Assembly: GCF_003268885.1 (NCBI RefSeq)
Contig: NZ_QLSX01000001.1
Coordinates: forward strand, 62,001-126,000
Length of the DNA stretch: 64,000 nt
Direction: 5' to 3'
Source: Onishia taeanensis
GTDB taxonomy: Bacteria; Pseudomonadota; Gammaproteobacteria; Pseudomonadales; Halomonadaceae
Shown: in pieces, positions 10,257 through 19,751 of the stretch
Numbering within the stretch: the first letter of the stretch is position 1
Layout of the letters: every line of letters begins with the position of its first letter
Notes under the pieces: generated by a model
The model's input: only the letters and a program-made list of their open reading frames with translations
Databases searched by the model: none
What the model was told of the DNA's origin: nothing
Position numbers and translations under genes: made by a program

Positions 10257-10349
10257 ACCTGAACGCGAACCTGGGACGACGTGACGATCAGCTCACCCCG
10301 GGGGTCACCGACAGGTATTAACGACAGGTGTGTCGAGCGATTTCCCCTC

Positions 10350-10385
10350 AGCGGGGCGGCCTATGCCGCCCCGCTGGCGTTTTTC
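10350..10385 (+). terminator. Intrinsic terminator after accBC
   Basis: An 11-bp GC-rich stem AGCGGGGCGGC / GCCGCCCCGCT with a CTAT loop is followed by GGCGTTTTT. It sits between accC and prmA. Confidence 0.85.
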
Positions 10386-10414
10386 ACCGAGATTTTTAAC
10401 GAGAGACCGACGCC

Positions 10415-11329
10415 ATGCCCTGGTTACAACTCAAGGCTCGCATCGCCCCGGCTCAGGCCGAGATTCTCGAGGAGCTGCTGCTCGCCGAGGGCGCCAGCGC
10501 CATTACGCTGCAGGACGCCCACGACGACCCCGTTTTCGAACCCGACCGGGGTACCACGCCACTGTGGGACGAGACGGTCCTGACCGGGCTCTATGACGAC
10601 CTGGAAGGCATCGACGCCATGCTGGATCAGGTCCGCGCGGCCTGGGCCGCCGAGGTCCCCGACGAGCCGTGCCCCGAGATCGAGTATGAGCTGCTGGCCG
10701 ATCGCGACTGGGAGCGCGAATGGATGGACGGCTTCGCCCCGCTGAAGATGGGCAGCCGCCTGTGGATCGTGCCGAGCTGGCAGGAGGCGCCAGACGCGGA
10801 CGCCGTCAACCTGCGACTCGACCCGGGTCTGGCCTTCGGCACCGGCACCCACCCCACCACCGCCCTGTGCCTCGAATGGCTCGATGGCCTGGCGGTTGCC
10901 GGCGAGCTGGATGGCCGCGAGGTACTCGACGTGGGCTGCGGCTCGGGCATCCTGGCGATCGCCGCCCTCAAGCTCGGCGCTCTGCGGGCCACCGGCAGCG
11001 ATATCGACCCTCAGGCCCTCACCGCCAGCCGGGACAACGCCGAGCGCAACGAGGTCGAAGCCGACCGGCTGGCGCTCTACTACCCCGAGCAGCTCAGCGC
11101 CGACAGCTACCCGATCGTCGTCGCCAACATCCTGGCAGGCCCGCTAATCGAACTGGCACCCACCATCGCCGGGCACGTCGCCCCCGGTGGTCGCCTGGCC
11201 CTCTCGGGCATCCTCGCCCATCAGGCCGACGAGGTACTGGAAGCCTATCTGGCCCAAGGACTTAGCATGGCCGAACCCGAGGAACGCGAGGGCTGGGTTC
11301 GCCTTGAAGGGTACCGCATCGGCGGCTGA
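10415..11329 (+). CDS. prmA: Ribosomal protein L11 methyltransferase
   Basis: 304 residues. It trimethylates ribosomal protein L11 using S-adenosylmethionine. Diagnostic motifs are GLAFGTGTHPTT, the SAM-binding loop VLDVGCGSGILAIAALKLG and the catalytic motif VVANILAGPL. Its N-terminal MPWLQLK is typical of PrmA. The start ATG is 8 bases after GAGAG. The order accC-prmA-dusB-fis-purH is common in gammaproteobacteria. Confidence 0.95.
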   Translation: MPWLQLKARIAPAQAEILEELLLAEGASAITLQDAHDDPVFEPDRGTTPLWDETVLTGLYDDLEGIDAMLDQVRAAWAAEVPDEPCPEIEYELLADRDWEREWMDGFAPLKMGSRLWIVPSWQEAPDADAVNLRLDPGLAFGTGTHPTTALCLEWLDGLAVAGELDGREVLDVGCGSGILAIAALKLGALRATGSDIDPQALTASRDNAERNEVEADRLALYYPEQLSADSYPIVVANILAGPLIELAPTIAGHVAPGGRLALSGILAHQADEVLEAYLAQGLSMAEPEEREGWVRLEGYRIGG

Positions 11330-11426
11330 CGCCACGACCGGCTCGGCAAAGGCGCATTTTCACCTTCACCCGACGCCGGTCGATGGGTATGATATGCCCC
11401 CCTGTTCGAGCAACCCCGTGACGCCC

Positions 11427-12461
11427 ATGTCCGCTAGCCTTCCCGCCATCGGTCGGCACCGCTTGACCAATCGCGTGATCCTGGCCCCCATGGCCGGCGT
11501 CACCGACCGCCCCTTCCGCCAGCTCTGCCGGCAGTTGGGCGCTGGCCTAGTGGTCTCCGAGATGGTTACCGCCGATCCCGCCCTCTGGCATACACGCAAG
11601 TCGCGCCTGAGGCTCGATCATAGCGGAGAGCCGGGGCCGCGCAGCGTGCAGATCGCCGGCGGCGATGCCAAGATGCTCGCCAAGGCAGCGCGCCTCAACG
11701 CCGACCAGGGCGCCGAGATCATCGATATCAACATGGGCTGTCCGGCGAAGAAGGTCTGCAACAAGGCCGCAGGCTCGGCGCTGCTGCGCGACGAGGCGCT
11801 GGTGGCCGAGATTCTCGACGCCGTGGTCGCCGCCGTCGACATCCCGGTGACGCTGAAGATTCGCACCGGCTGGTGTGCCGACAGCAACAACGGCGTGCGG
11901 GTCGCCAAGCTCGCCGAAGCCGCCGGTATCCAGGCCCTCGCCGTACACGGTCGCCATCGCCAGCAGCGTTACAGCGGCTATGCCGAGTACGACACCATTG
12001 CCGCCATCAAGGATGCCGTGTCGATGCCGATATTCGCCAATGGTGATATCGATTCTCCGGCCAAGGCAGCCGCCGTCCTCGACTATACTGGTGCGGATGC
12101 GGTGATGATCGGGCGTGGCGCACAGGGCAATCCCTGGATTTTCCAGGAAACTGACCATTATCTGCGCCACGGCACGATACTGCCCGCCCCCTCTCGGGAC
12201 GAGCGTCGCCGAGTGATGCAAGGGCACCTCAACGCCCTGCACGACTTCTATGGGGAACACATGGGCGTACGCATCGCGCGCAAGCACCTAGGATGGTATC
12301 TGGCCTGGCACTGCCCGGCCGACGAACTCAAGGCCCACCGGGCCCGTTTCAACATCCTGGAGAGCGCCCGGGATCAACTTCATTTCGTGGACGAACTGTT
12401 TTGTCACGGCGCCGAAGGCTCGCCACGGACCCTGACAACAGATGGAACCAGTGCAGCATGA
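11427..12461 (+). CDS. dusB: tRNA-dihydrouridine synthase B
   Basis: 344 residues from the ATG at 11427, which begins MSASLPAIGRHRLTNRV and aligns with the known DusB N-terminus; an upstream in-frame ATG at 11394 is possible. It is an FMN enzyme that reduces uridines in the tRNA D-loop. Motifs are APMAGVTDRPFR, DINMGCPAKKV with the catalytic Cys, LKIRTGW, HGR and ANGDI, and a C-terminal FMN-phosphate segment IGRGAQGNPWIF. Its stop overlaps the fis start (ATGA), the conserved dusB-fis operon. Confidence 0.95.
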   Translation: MSASLPAIGRHRLTNRVILAPMAGVTDRPFRQLCRQLGAGLVVSEMVTADPALWHTRKSRLRLDHSGEPGPRSVQIAGGDAKMLAKAARLNADQGAEIIDINMGCPAKKVCNKAAGSALLRDEALVAEILDAVVAAVDIPVTLKIRTGWCADSNNGVRVAKLAEAAGIQALAVHGRHRQQRYSGYAEYDTIAAIKDAVSMPIFANGDIDSPAKAAAVLDYTGADAVMIGRGAQGNPWIFQETDHYLRHGTILPAPSRDERRRVMQGHLNALHDFYGEHMGVRIARKHLGWYLAWHCPADELKAHRARFNILESARDQLHFVDELFCHGAEGSPRTLTTDGTSAA

Positions 12462-12799
12462 CCAGTAGGCAAGCGACAACGCCCGACGATCTCATGGCCA
12501 CCGGCCAGGACGCCTTGAGCCTCACCGCCATCGAACGCGGTGCCGCCCTGGCAAGCGCCCCCCATCATCAGGAACAGCCGCTGCGCGAAGCGGTCGATGC
12601 CGCCATGCGCCGCTACTTCGACCACCTCGACGGCGGCGTGGTGACCGACCTCTATGCCATGGTCATGGCCGAAGTCGAGGCGCCGCTGCTGGCCACGGTG
12701 ATGGAGCACGCCAATGGCAACCAGACCCGCGCCGCCGAGATGCTCGGCCTCAACCGCGGCACCCTGCGCAAGAAGCTCAAGCAGTATGCACTGATCTGA
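12458..12799 (+). CDS. fis: Nucleoid-associated DNA-bending protein Fis
   Basis: 113 residues if started at the ATG that overlaps the dusB stop; E. coli Fis has 98, so an internal start at MATGQDAL is possible. The C-terminal helix-turn-helix is very well conserved ([20 protein letters not shown]). Fis is a dimeric DNA-bending regulator of rRNA operons, recombination and growth-phase genes. ATGA overlap with dusB implies translational coupling. Confidence 0.95.
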   Translation: MTSRQATTPDDLMATGQDALSLTAIERGAALASAPHHQEQPLREAVDAAMRRYFDHLDGGVVTDLYAMVMAEVEAPLLATVMEHANGNQTRAAEMLGLNRGTLRKKLKQYALI

Positions 12800-12807
12800 T
12801 TCCCCTC

Positions 12808-12838
12808 AAGGGCGCCCTCGCGGCGCCCTTGGCCGTTT
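12808..12838 (+). terminator. Probable terminator after fis
   Basis: A perfect 9-bp stem AAGGGCGCC / GGCGCCCTT with a CTCGC loop sits 8 bases after the fis stop. The following T-run is short and interrupted (GGCCGTTTCT), so termination may be partial and purH may receive readthrough. Confidence 0.6.
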
Positions 12839-12873
12839 CTCCCTCCTTTAACGCAACGAATGGTAGTCCGCCC

Positions 12874-14460
12874 ATGGCCAATCAAGCCCCTTCACCGCTG
12901 CCGGTACGCCGCGCCCTGATCAGCGTCTCCGACAAGACAGGCATCGTCGAGTTTGCCAAGGGCCTCGTCGCCCACGACGTCGAACTGCTCTCCACCGGCG
13001 GCACCTTCCGCCTGCTCAAGGAAGAGGGCGTCGCCGTCACCGAGGTATCCGAGCATACCGGTTTCCCGGAGATCATGGATGGCCGAGTCAAGACCCTGCA
13101 TCCCAAGATCCACGGCGGCATTCTCGGTCGCCGCGGCCAGGATGACGCCGTGATGGCCGAGCACGATATCGCGCCGATCGATATGGTGGTGGTCAACCTC
13201 TACCCGTTCGCCCAGACCGTGGCCCGCCCGGACTGCACCCTCGAAGACGCCATCGAGAACATCGATATCGGCGGCCCGACCATGGTGCGCGCCTGCGCCA
13301 AGAACCACGCCCACACCAGCATCGTGGTCGACGCGGGCGACTATCCGCGAGTGCTCGCCGAAATCGCCGAGCAGAACGGCGCCGTAAGCGACGCCACCCG
13401 CTTCGACCTGGCGGTCAAGGCCTTCGAGCACACCGCCCGCTACGACGGCGCCATCGCCAACTACCTTGGCACCAAGGTCGAAGGTGGCGCCGACGGCCTG
13501 CCGCGCACCTACAACACCCAGTTCGTCAAGAAGCAGGACATGCGTTACGGCGAGAACCCGCATCAGCAGGCCGCCTTCTACGTCGAGGACGATGCCAGCG
13601 AAGCCAGTGTCGCCACCGCCACCTCGCTGCAGGGCAAGGCGCTGTCGTTCAACAACGTCGCCGACACCGACGCCGCCTTCGAATGCGTCAAGGCCTACAC
13701 CGACACCGCCTGCGTGATCGTCAAGCACGCCAACCCCTGCGGTGTGGCCGTCGGCGAGACGGCGCTCGAAGCCTACGAGAAGGCCTTCGCCACCGACCCG
13801 ACCAGCGCCTTCGGCGGCATTATCGCCTTCAACGTGCCGCTGAATGCCGAGACCGCCCGCGCGATCATCGACCGCCAGTTCGTCGAAGTGATCATCGCCC
13901 CGGGCGTCAGCGACGAAGCAGTCACCATCGTTGCCGAGAAAAAGAACGTCCGCCTGCTCGACGTGGCCGCCCATTGGCCCGGCGAACGCCACCCGGCCCA
14001 CGACTTCAAGCGTGTCACCGGCGGTTTGCTGGTGCAGGACCGCGACCTGGGCATGGTCGGTCGCGATGAGCTCAAGGTGGTCACCGAGCGCGCTCCCAGC
14101 GAGCAGGAACTGCGTGACCTGGCCTTTGCCTGGAAGGTCGCCAAGCACGTCAAGTCCAACGCCATCGTCTATGCCCAGCAGGGCCAGACCATCGGCGTGG
14201 GCGCCGGCCAGATGAGTCGCGTCTACTCAGCCAAGATCGCCGGCATCAAGGCGTCCGACGAAGGCCTCTCGGTGCCCGGCTCGGTGATGGCCAGTGATGC
14301 CTTCTTCCCCTTCCGGGATGGCATCGACGCCGCTGCCACCGCCGGGATTACCGCGGTGATTCAGCCAGGCGGCTCGATGCGTGATGCCGAAGTGATCGAA
14401 GCGGCCAACGAGGCCGGCATCGCCATGGTGTTCACCGGCATGCGTCACTTCCGCCATTAA
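12874..14460 (+). CDS. purH: Bifunctional AICAR transformylase / IMP cyclohydrolase
   Basis: 528 residues, the normal length. It catalyses the last two steps of IMP synthesis. The N-terminal cyclohydrolase domain shows [16 protein letters not shown] and [11 protein letters not shown]. The C-terminal transformylase domain shows [26 protein letters not shown] (Lys-His pair) and [12 protein letters not shown]. The ATG at 12874 gives the family N-terminus; the frame is open further upstream without similarity. Three hairpins follow. Confidence 0.97.
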   Translation: MANQAPSPLPVRRALISVSDKTGIVEFAKGLVAHDVELLSTGGTFRLLKEEGVAVTEVSEHTGFPEIMDGRVKTLHPKIHGGILGRRGQDDAVMAEHDIAPIDMVVVNLYPFAQTVARPDCTLEDAIENIDIGGPTMVRACAKNHAHTSIVVDAGDYPRVLAEIAEQNGAVSDATRFDLAVKAFEHTARYDGAIANYLGTKVEGGADGLPRTYNTQFVKKQDMRYGENPHQQAAFYVEDDASEASVATATSLQGKALSFNNVADTDAAFECVKAYTDTACVIVKHANPCGVAVGETALEAYEKAFATDPTSAFGGIIAFNVPLNAETARAIIDRQFVEVIIAPGVSDEAVTIVAEKKNVRLLDVAAHWPGERHPAHDFKRVTGGLLVQDRDLGMVGRDELKVVTERAPSEQELRDLAFAWKVAKHVKSNAIVYAQQGQTIGVGAGQMSRVYSAKIAGIKASDEGLSVPGSVMASDAFFPFRDGIDAAATAGITAVIQPGGSMRDAEVIEAANEAGIAMVFTGMRHFRH

Positions 14461-14474
14461 GCGGACCGAATAAC

Positions 14475-14507
14475 GCTGGACCTCGGCCATGCGTCCAGCC
14501 GTTTTCT
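14475..14507 (+). terminator. Terminator after purH
   Basis: The stem GCTGGAC / GTCCAGC is followed by CGTTTTCTT, 15 bases after the purH stop. Confidence 0.65.
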
Positions 14508-14520
14508 TGACCTTGCCAAT

Positions 14521-14556
14521 AAAACACCCCGCCGAGCGTACTCGGTGGGGTGTTTT
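14521..14556. terminator. Bidirectional terminator between purH and the convergent dehydrogenase gene
   Basis: A 16-bp stem (AAAACACCCCGCCGAG with its complement, one G-T pair, CGTA loop) has A-run and T-run ends. Confidence 0.75.
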
Positions 14557-14589
14557 GCTTTCAGCATCTGTCCTACCCACACGGCACAA

Positions 14590-14621
14590 AAAAACCCCAC
14601 CGCCCTGAAGGCGATGGGGTT
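14590..14621 (-). terminator. Terminator of the minus-strand aldehyde dehydrogenase gene
   Basis: On the minus strand AACCCCATCGCC pairs with GGCGGTGGGGTT and is followed by a run of seven T. It lies 40 bases past the stop of the dehydrogenase gene. Confidence 0.8.
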
Positions 14622-14661
14622 CAGTCCAGGCAAGGCCTAGGCGGCGCTTAACCGTCGAGGC

Positions 14662-16122
14662 TCACTGCCCCAGGTCGATGCACAGGTACTTGGTCTCGAG
14701 GAATTCCTCGATGCCCTGATGGCCGCCCTCGCGGCCAAGACCCGATGCCTTGACCCCACCGAAGGGGGCAGCGGCATTGGAGATCGCACCGGTGTTGATA
14801 CCGACCATGCCATATTCCAGCGCCTCAGAGACACGCCACACCTGCCCCAGATCGCGGCTGTAAAAGTACGCCGCCAGCCCGAACTCGGTGTCATTGGCCA
14901 TACCCACGGCATCCTCTTCATCATCGAAGGAGAAGACCGCCGCCAGCGGGCCAAAGGTTTCTTCCTTGGCCACTCGCATGCTGGGGGTAACGCCGTTGAC
15001 CAGCGTCGGCGTGAAGAAGCTGCCGCCCAACGGATGCGGATGGCCGCCGAGCAGCACATGGGCGCCATTGTCGACGGCGTCCTGGACGTGTTCGCTGACC
15101 TTGGTCACCGCCTTCTCGTCGATCAGCGGGCCGATGTTGATGCCTTCATGGGTGCCGTCACCGACATGCAGTTCTGAGTTCATGGCTGCGGCCAGCTTCT
15201 CGCAGAAGGCATTGACGACGCTGGACTGCACCAGGAAGCGGTTGGTACATACGCAGGTCTGACCGGCGTTGCGGAATTTGGCGGCCATGGCACCGTCAAC
15301 GGCGGCGTCCAGATCCGCGCCCTCGAAGACGATGAAGGGCGCGTTGCCACCCAGCTCCAGCGACAGCTTCTGGATGTTCTGTGAGGCCTGCGCCATCAGC
15401 TGGCGGCCGACTTCGGTAGAGCCGGTGAAGGTAATCTTGCGCACCACCGGCGACTCCGTCATGGCGGCCGCAATCGCGCTGGCCTGCCCCGGCACCACGT
15501 TGAAGATACCGCGCGGCACGCCCGCACGCTCGGCCAGCAGCGCCATGGCGGTAGCCGAGAACGGTGTCTGGCTGGCCGGCTTGACCACGATCGGGCAGCC
15601 GGCAGCAAGCGCGGCACCGGCCTTGCGGGTGATCATCGCCGCCGGAAAGTTCCAGGGCGTAATGGCCCCGACCACCCCGATCGGTGACTTGGTGACCACG
15701 ACTCGCTGGTTGGCGTTGGCCGCAGGAATGGTCTCGCCATAAACGCGCCGCGCCTGCTCGGCGAACCAGCGCAGGAAGCTCGCCGCATAGGCGATTTCAC
15801 CGGCGGCTTCCTTGAGCGGCTTGCCCTGCTCGAAGGTCATGATCTGCGCCAATTCCTGCTGGTGCTCGTGCATCAGATCGTGCCACTTCATGAGAATGTC
15901 GGCACGCTCAAGCGCGGTCAGCGCACGCCAGGCGGGGAAGGCATACTCGGCGGCGGCGATCGCCCGTTCGGTCTCGTCCCGACCCAGGCGCGGCACTTGG
16001 CCAATTACCTCACCCGTGGCCGGATTGAGCACCTCGATCTGCTCGCCGCTGTCAGCAGCGACCCAACTGCCGTCTATATAGGCGAAGGGGCGAAACAGCG
16101 GGTTGTCTTGCAGATTTTCCAT
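14662..16122 (-). CDS. gabD: NAD(P)+-dependent succinate-semialdehyde dehydrogenase (GabD type)
   Basis: 486 residues from an ATG with AAGGAG 7 bases upstream. Aldehyde dehydrogenase that oxidises succinate semialdehyde to succinate, the last step of GABA breakdown. Motifs seen are TPWNFPAAMITRK, LELGGNAPFIVFE with the catalytic Glu, NAGQTCVC with the catalytic Cys, and a C-terminal GIEEFLETKYLCID typical of GabD. No gabT or GABA permease adjoins it, so substrate assignment rests on family similarity; another short-chain semialdehyde is possible. Confidence 0.85.
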   Translation of the reverse strand: MENLQDNPLFRPFAYIDGSWVAADSGEQIEVLNPATGEVIGQVPRLGRDETERAIAAAEYAFPAWRALTALERADILMKWHDLMHEHQQELAQIMTFEQGKPLKEAAGEIAYAASFLRWFAEQARRVYGETIPAANANQRVVVTKSPIGVVGAITPWNFPAAMITRKAGAALAAGCPIVVKPASQTPFSATAMALLAERAGVPRGIFNVVPGQASAIAAAMTESPVVRKITFTGSTEVGRQLMAQASQNIQKLSLELGGNAPFIVFEGADLDAAVDGAMAAKFRNAGQTCVCTNRFLVQSSVVNAFCEKLAAAMNSELHVGDGTHEGINIGPLIDEKAVTKVSEHVQDAVDNGAHVLLGGHPHPLGGSFFTPTLVNGVTPSMRVAKEETFGPLAAVFSFDDEEDAVGMANDTEFGLAAYFYSRDLGQVWRVSEALEYGMVGINTGAISNAAAPFGGVKASGLGREGGHQGIEEFLETKYLCIDLGQ

Positions 16123-16182
16123 GGGAATTCTCCTTCCTGTGAAGCGGCGGGATGACCCGAACCGCATGCGGATGATGCCAAA

Positions 16183-16692
16183 TCAGTGGGGAGGCTGAAT
16201 CGATGGCTCCACCGGCATCGATGGATCCACCAAGACTGACAGAACGGCCAGCAGCAATGCCAGGCCAATGGCGCCCCAGCAGAACAGTCGCCCCGAATAG
16301 CGCTGAGGCGCGCGATGAATCTGTCTCAGGCCCAGCACGCCCAGCACGGCAGCCACGAGGCCCAACAAGGGGGCCTGACCGTCGAGGAACATGCTAAGAA
16401 ACGCCACGCTAATGGCCGCGATGGCAAAGCCGGAATGCCGATGAGAAGCGGCATCCCTGGCGTCATCTTGAGGGGGATGGGGCCGGTTGGCTCTGGCCTT
16501 AAGCTGGGCTTCCGGCCGGTTGATCAGCTGCTCGGCTCGCTCACCGCGCGGCGTGAAACGCACCGCAATGTGAGGCCCAGGCAAGCCCCGGCCACGCCAG
16601 TCAGAAAGCTGGAAGGTAAATCGCTGACCGTCAGTGGCCTCGACGACGCCCTGCTGGGCGTCATCATCGAAGGCGAGGATGTCGCCGTCCAA
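16183..16692 (-). CDS. Hypothetical protein: N-terminal cold-shock-like segment plus two membrane helices
   Basis: 169 residues with a TTG start; AGGAG lies 6 bases upstream and no ATG is available before residue 100. The N-terminal part (GDILAFDDDAQQGVVEATDGQRFTFQLSDW spans residues 3-32) resembles the first strands of cold-shock-domain/OB-fold proteins, followed by a polar linker and two hydrophobic stretches (about 88-110 and 130-155), predicted membrane helices. Similar CSD-plus-membrane architectures exist with unknown function. It lies between folX and gabD in the same direction. Confidence 0.6.
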   Translation of the reverse strand: MDGDILAFDDDAQQGVVEATDGQRFTFQLSDWRGRGLPGPHIAVRFTPRGERAEQLINRPEAQLKARANRPHPPQDDARDAASHRHSGFAIAAISVAFLSMFLDGQAPLLGLVAAVLGVLGLRQIHRAPQRYSGRLFCWGAIGLALLLAVLSVLVDPSMPVEPSIQPPH

Positions 16693-16758
16693 GGGAATCT
16701 CCTGTCAATCGACGCTAGCTTCCATGCTAAGCCGAATTGGCCACTGTCACCAAGTCAT

Positions 16759-17169
16759 TCAGGCATCAGCAGCCACTTCCCGAGAATCGGACAGCGTGAT
16801 CGACACCGAATCAGAGAAGCGCAGGGCGTGGAGCTTGTCGATTTCGACCTGCGCCGTCAGCACCTGCTCGTAGGACATGATGATATCGAGCACCTCCCGC
16901 GTCATGCGTTCGAGCAGCAGGAAGCGGTTCTCTTCCACATGCGTGATGACGTGCTTGGTAATGGTGCGATAGTTCAGCGCCTGGTCAATGTGGTTGAACT
17001 GCACCGCACGATCCGCGCGATAGCGAATCACCGCATTGATCACCACATCCTGACGGTTGCGGATCTCTTCTTCCTTGATGCCAATATAGGTCCGCAACCG
17101 AAGGTTCTTGATGCGGATGGTAGCAAGGTCATGATCAAGATGCTGGTCGTTCAAGGCGTGCAGCGGCAT
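16759..17169 (-). CDS. folX: Dihydroneopterin triphosphate 2'-epimerase
   Basis: 136 residues; the ATG has GGGAG 6 bases upstream. It belongs to the FolB/FolX fold and epimerises dihydroneopterin triphosphate to the monapterin form. [19 protein letters not shown] and ALNYRTITK and [15 protein letters not shown] match FolX closely rather than FolB. It directly follows folE (25-base gap), so the pair probably makes tetrahydromonapterin, a cofactor used by bacterial phenylalanine hydroxylase in pseudomonads. No folM is visible next to it. Confidence 0.92.
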   Translation of the reverse strand: MPLHALNDQHLDHDLATIRIKNLRLRTYIGIKEEEIRNRQDVVINAVIRYRADRAVQFNHIDQALNYRTITKHVITHVEENRFLLLERMTREVLDIIMSYEQVLTAQVEIDKLHALRFSDSVSITLSDSREVAADA

Positions 17170-17194
17170 GGCGAACTCCCTTCGAGTGAGCGGC

Positions 17195-17752
17195 TCAGCG
17201 TCCGTTGATCAGGGTCAGGAATTCCTGGCGAGTCGACTGGTTGGCGCGGAAAGCACCCAACATGACGGAGCTGCTCATGCTGGAATTCTGCTTCTCGACG
17301 CCGCGCATCATCATGCAAAGATGCTTGGCCTCGATGACCACCGCTACACCGCGGGCATCGGTGACCTGCTGGACGGCCTCGGCGATCTGGCGCGTCAGAT
17401 TCTCCTGAATCTGCAGGCGTCGCGCATACATGTCGACGATGCGGGCGAACTTGGAAAGCCCCAGCACCTTGCCACTAGGCAGATAGGCGATATGGCACTT
17501 GCCGATAAAGGGCAGCATGTGATGCTCACACATCGAATACAGCTCAATGTCTTTAACCAGCACCATCTCGTCGGTTTCGGATTCGAAAACGGCCCCATTG
17601 ATCAGCGACTCGAGCGACTGCTCGTAACCGTGGGTCAAAAACTGCATGGCCTTGGCGGCCCGCTTGGGGGTGTCGCGCAGGCCCTCTCGCTCCGGGTCTT
17701 CGCCCAGGCCGGTGATGATCTGACGAAAATGATCGGCGAGTTGTTCGGTCAT
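17195..17752 (-). CDS. folE: GTP cyclohydrolase I (FolE1, zinc type)
   Basis: 185 residues. It converts GTP to dihydroneopterin triphosphate. The zinc ligands are visible: CEHH in [11 protein letters not shown] and the later Cys in [13 protein letters not shown]. The [14 protein letters not shown] block is diagnostic. First gene of a folE-folX operon. Its upstream region holds a small inverted repeat over a likely -10 box (17775-17791). Confidence 0.95.
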   Translation of the reverse strand: MTEQLADHFRQIITGLGEDPEREGLRDTPKRAAKAMQFLTHGYEQSLESLINGAVFESETDEMVLVKDIELYSMCEHHMLPFIGKCHIAYLPSGKVLGLSKFARIVDMYARRLQIQENLTRQIAEAVQQVTDARGVAVVIEAKHLCMMMRGVEKQNSSMSSSVMLGAFRANQSTRQEFLTLINGR

Positions 17753-17774
17753 GGTTGGGCCTTTACGCTAAATA

Positions 17775-17791
17775 ATATACAAAAGGTATAC
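17775..17791 (-). promoter_or_regulatory. Inverted repeat in the folE promoter region
   Basis: The plus strand reads ATATAC-AAAAG-GTATAC, nearly palindromic (GTATA/TATAC arms), 23-39 bases upstream of the folE start. On the minus strand TTGTAC lies 15 bases before TATACC, so the repeat could cover a -10 element. A repressor site is an inference from the arrangement. Confidence 0.35.
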
Positions 17792-17996
17792 AGATTTCTT
17801 TTTGCGTACAACATCAAAATGTCATAAAGCCGTTAATTTTATCCTACCCGGCGCCACCATGCAGCGCTGCTCCCGGAGAATACCCGCCAACGGCGTGACA
17901 TCATGCCGCGTGCGGCCCTCACCCGGTGGCTGATGCCTTCAAACAGCCCTATGGTAAAATGAACTCCATACCCCGAAAGGCCCGTTGGACACTGAG

Positions 17997-18572
17997 ATGC
18001 CCCCTATGATGAAACGCCATGTTCTCCTGCTGGCGGCCGGCCTGACACTGCCGAACCTGGCCATGGGCGATACCCTGCGTCTTCCTTCAGAGGCCCGTAT
18101 CAATGTGCAGGTCATCGATACCTTGAGCCTCGATCAGGCAACCCCAAGCCGTGCCAACGTGTTGCTTAAACCCGCGGTGGTACGCGAATCCGTGGACAGC
18201 CCTACAGCTGCCGACGGACAAGAGGCGTCACACGAGCTGCCGTCGCACTGCCTGATCACCGCCGATGCCCGCCTAGTCGAGGGGCGCATACGGTTATCCG
18301 CCAACACCCTGACCTGCATCGGCATGATGGGCGATGCTCGCGAGATATACAGCGGCGAGTTCTCGGCGGCGGCCCGCGAAGCCAATGGCGACTTCGGCGT
18401 CGATGCCACCTGCACTGCAAGCAACGAGCAAGGCTGCCAGAGTGCCGAGTTGCGCCCGGCTCATGCCTTCCAGCTCGAACTGGGGCAGGCACTGGTCATC
18501 GAGGCCCAGGACAACCCCTCACTTCGCCTCAATGAACAACGCCTTCATTCCAATAAAACGTCAGCTCAGTAG
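17997..18572 (+). CDS. Hypothetical exported protein
   Basis: About 191 residues; the ATG at 17997 or the ATG at 18006 is the likely start. A signal peptide (MKRHVLLLAAGLTLPNLAMG) ends near residue 23. The mature part contains three widely spaced Cys (SHCLIT, LTCIGM, ATCTAS) plus a fourth (GCQSAE), so two disulfides are possible. I do not recognise a family. It is divergent from folE and convergent with srkA, with no clear operon partner. Confidence 0.65.
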   Translation: MPPMMKRHVLLLAAGLTLPNLAMGDTLRLPSEARINVQVIDTLSLDQATPSRANVLLKPAVVRESVDSPTAADGQEASHELPSHCLITADARLVEGRIRLSANTLTCIGMMGDAREIYSGEFSAAAREANGDFGVDATCTASNEQGCQSAELRPAHAFQLELGQALVIEAQDNPSLRLNEQRLHSNKTSAQ

Positions 18573-18757
18573 ACTTCCAGCCCAGTAACCCAGACACCAC
18601 CGACGAGCGGCATTGCGACCATTGCCGACCTTCCATCAGCGCGCCTCTTTTCTTGCTGCCTGACGTCTCGAGATTCAGCTACTCTCTGCTCGGTACCTGT
18701 TGTACTCAATGCTGTGCTCGCCAGTGCAGCGCTCGCTCCATACCTTCGCCCTCCCGC

Positions 18758-19744
18758 TCAGGCCAGCCAGCGCGGTTTGCCCTCTAGAAGCTGACGCTGC
18801 TGCTCGAGCGTGCGCAGGTGCTGATCCCAATAGCCCTCGTCGGCGACCCAGGGGAAGGCCCTGGGGAACGCCGGGTCTGACCAGCGCGTCACCAGCCAGG
18901 CGGCGTAGCGAATCAGGCGCAGACTCCTCAACGGCTCAATCCAGGCCAGCTCCCTGCGAGGAAAATCCCGATGTTGCTCATAGCCCTCGAGCAACTCGGA
19001 CAGTTGCATCTGTGCTTCCTGATCGTGCTGGGCGGTCAGCATCATCCATAGATCCTGAACCGCCGGCGCCATCAGGCAGTCATCAAAATCGACCAGCGCG
19101 AAGTGCTCGTCCCGCCCCAGGATATTGCCCAGATGACAGTCTCCATGGGTACGAATCAGCGATTCGGCCGGAAACGCGCGCGCCTTGAGCTGTTCGCCCA
19201 GGGTAGCGCTGATACGCTCGTAGGCCTGGCGCTGTTGGCGGCTCAACCAGGGAGATGTCAGCACCTGCTCGCGGCTTTCCTCGACCATGCGAGTCATGTC
19301 CAGCCGCTGGCGATGCTCGAAGGGTCGTCGGTCGCCAATCGCATGCAGCTGGCCGACCAGATCACCAAGGACAAAGAGATGGGCCGGATTATCGAGCTCC
19401 GGCGCCTGGCCGCTGACCTGCGGGAAAAGCGCAAAGCGAAAGCCCTCGAAGAGGTGCAGGCTGACGCCCTTGGCATCGCGCCAAGGGGCTGCCACCGGGA
19501 CATCCGCCGCATCCAGCTCGGCCAGGAAGTCATGCTCCTCCTGGATCTGAGCATCGCTCCAGCGCTGGGGACGGTAAAACTTGGCCACCCAGCGACGCCG
19601 CTCGTCATCATGAAACAGGAAGACCCGATTCTCGTAGCTGTTGAGCGCGAAGGGTTCTCCTGGCAACCAGAAGCCCAGCGACTCGACGGCATCGACGATG
19701 CGCGCGGGGCTTAGCTGTTCGAAGGGGTGGGGGGCGTCGGCCAC
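18758..19744 (-). CDS. srkA: Stress response kinase A (YihE/SrkA family)
   Basis: 328 residues from a GTG with AGGA 8 bases upstream. It has a choline-kinase/APH-like fold; E. coli SrkA is a Ser/Thr kinase linked to envelope-stress survival. The catalytic motif HGDCHLGNIL and the metal-binding DFDD are intact, and LNSYENRVFLF and WVAKFYRPQRW match the family. In several gammaproteobacteria it neighbours dsbA, which is not the case here. Its upstream 61 bases are part of the duplicated segment described at 19752. Confidence 0.92.
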   Translation of the reverse strand: MADAPHPFEQLSPARIVDAVESLGFWLPGEPFALNSYENRVFLFHDDERRRWVAKFYRPQRWSDAQIQEEHDFLAELDAADVPVAAPWRDAKGVSLHLFEGFRFALFPQVSGQAPELDNPAHLFVLGDLVGQLHAIGDRRPFEHRQRLDMTRMVEESREQVLTSPWLSRQQRQAYERISATLGEQLKARAFPAESLIRTHGDCHLGNILGRDEHFALVDFDDCLMAPAVQDLWMMLTAQHDQEAQMQLSELLEGYEQHRDFPRRELAWIEPLRSLRLIRYAAWLVTRWSDPAFPRAFPWVADEGYWDQHLRTLEQQRQLLEGKPRWLA

Positions 19745-19751
19745 GGCGTGA

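Noticed and set aside
12892-14148. 418-residue minus-strand frame opposite purH
   Set aside because: High-GC antisense shadow of a certain gene, composed of Gly/Val/Asp/His-rich low-information sequence.
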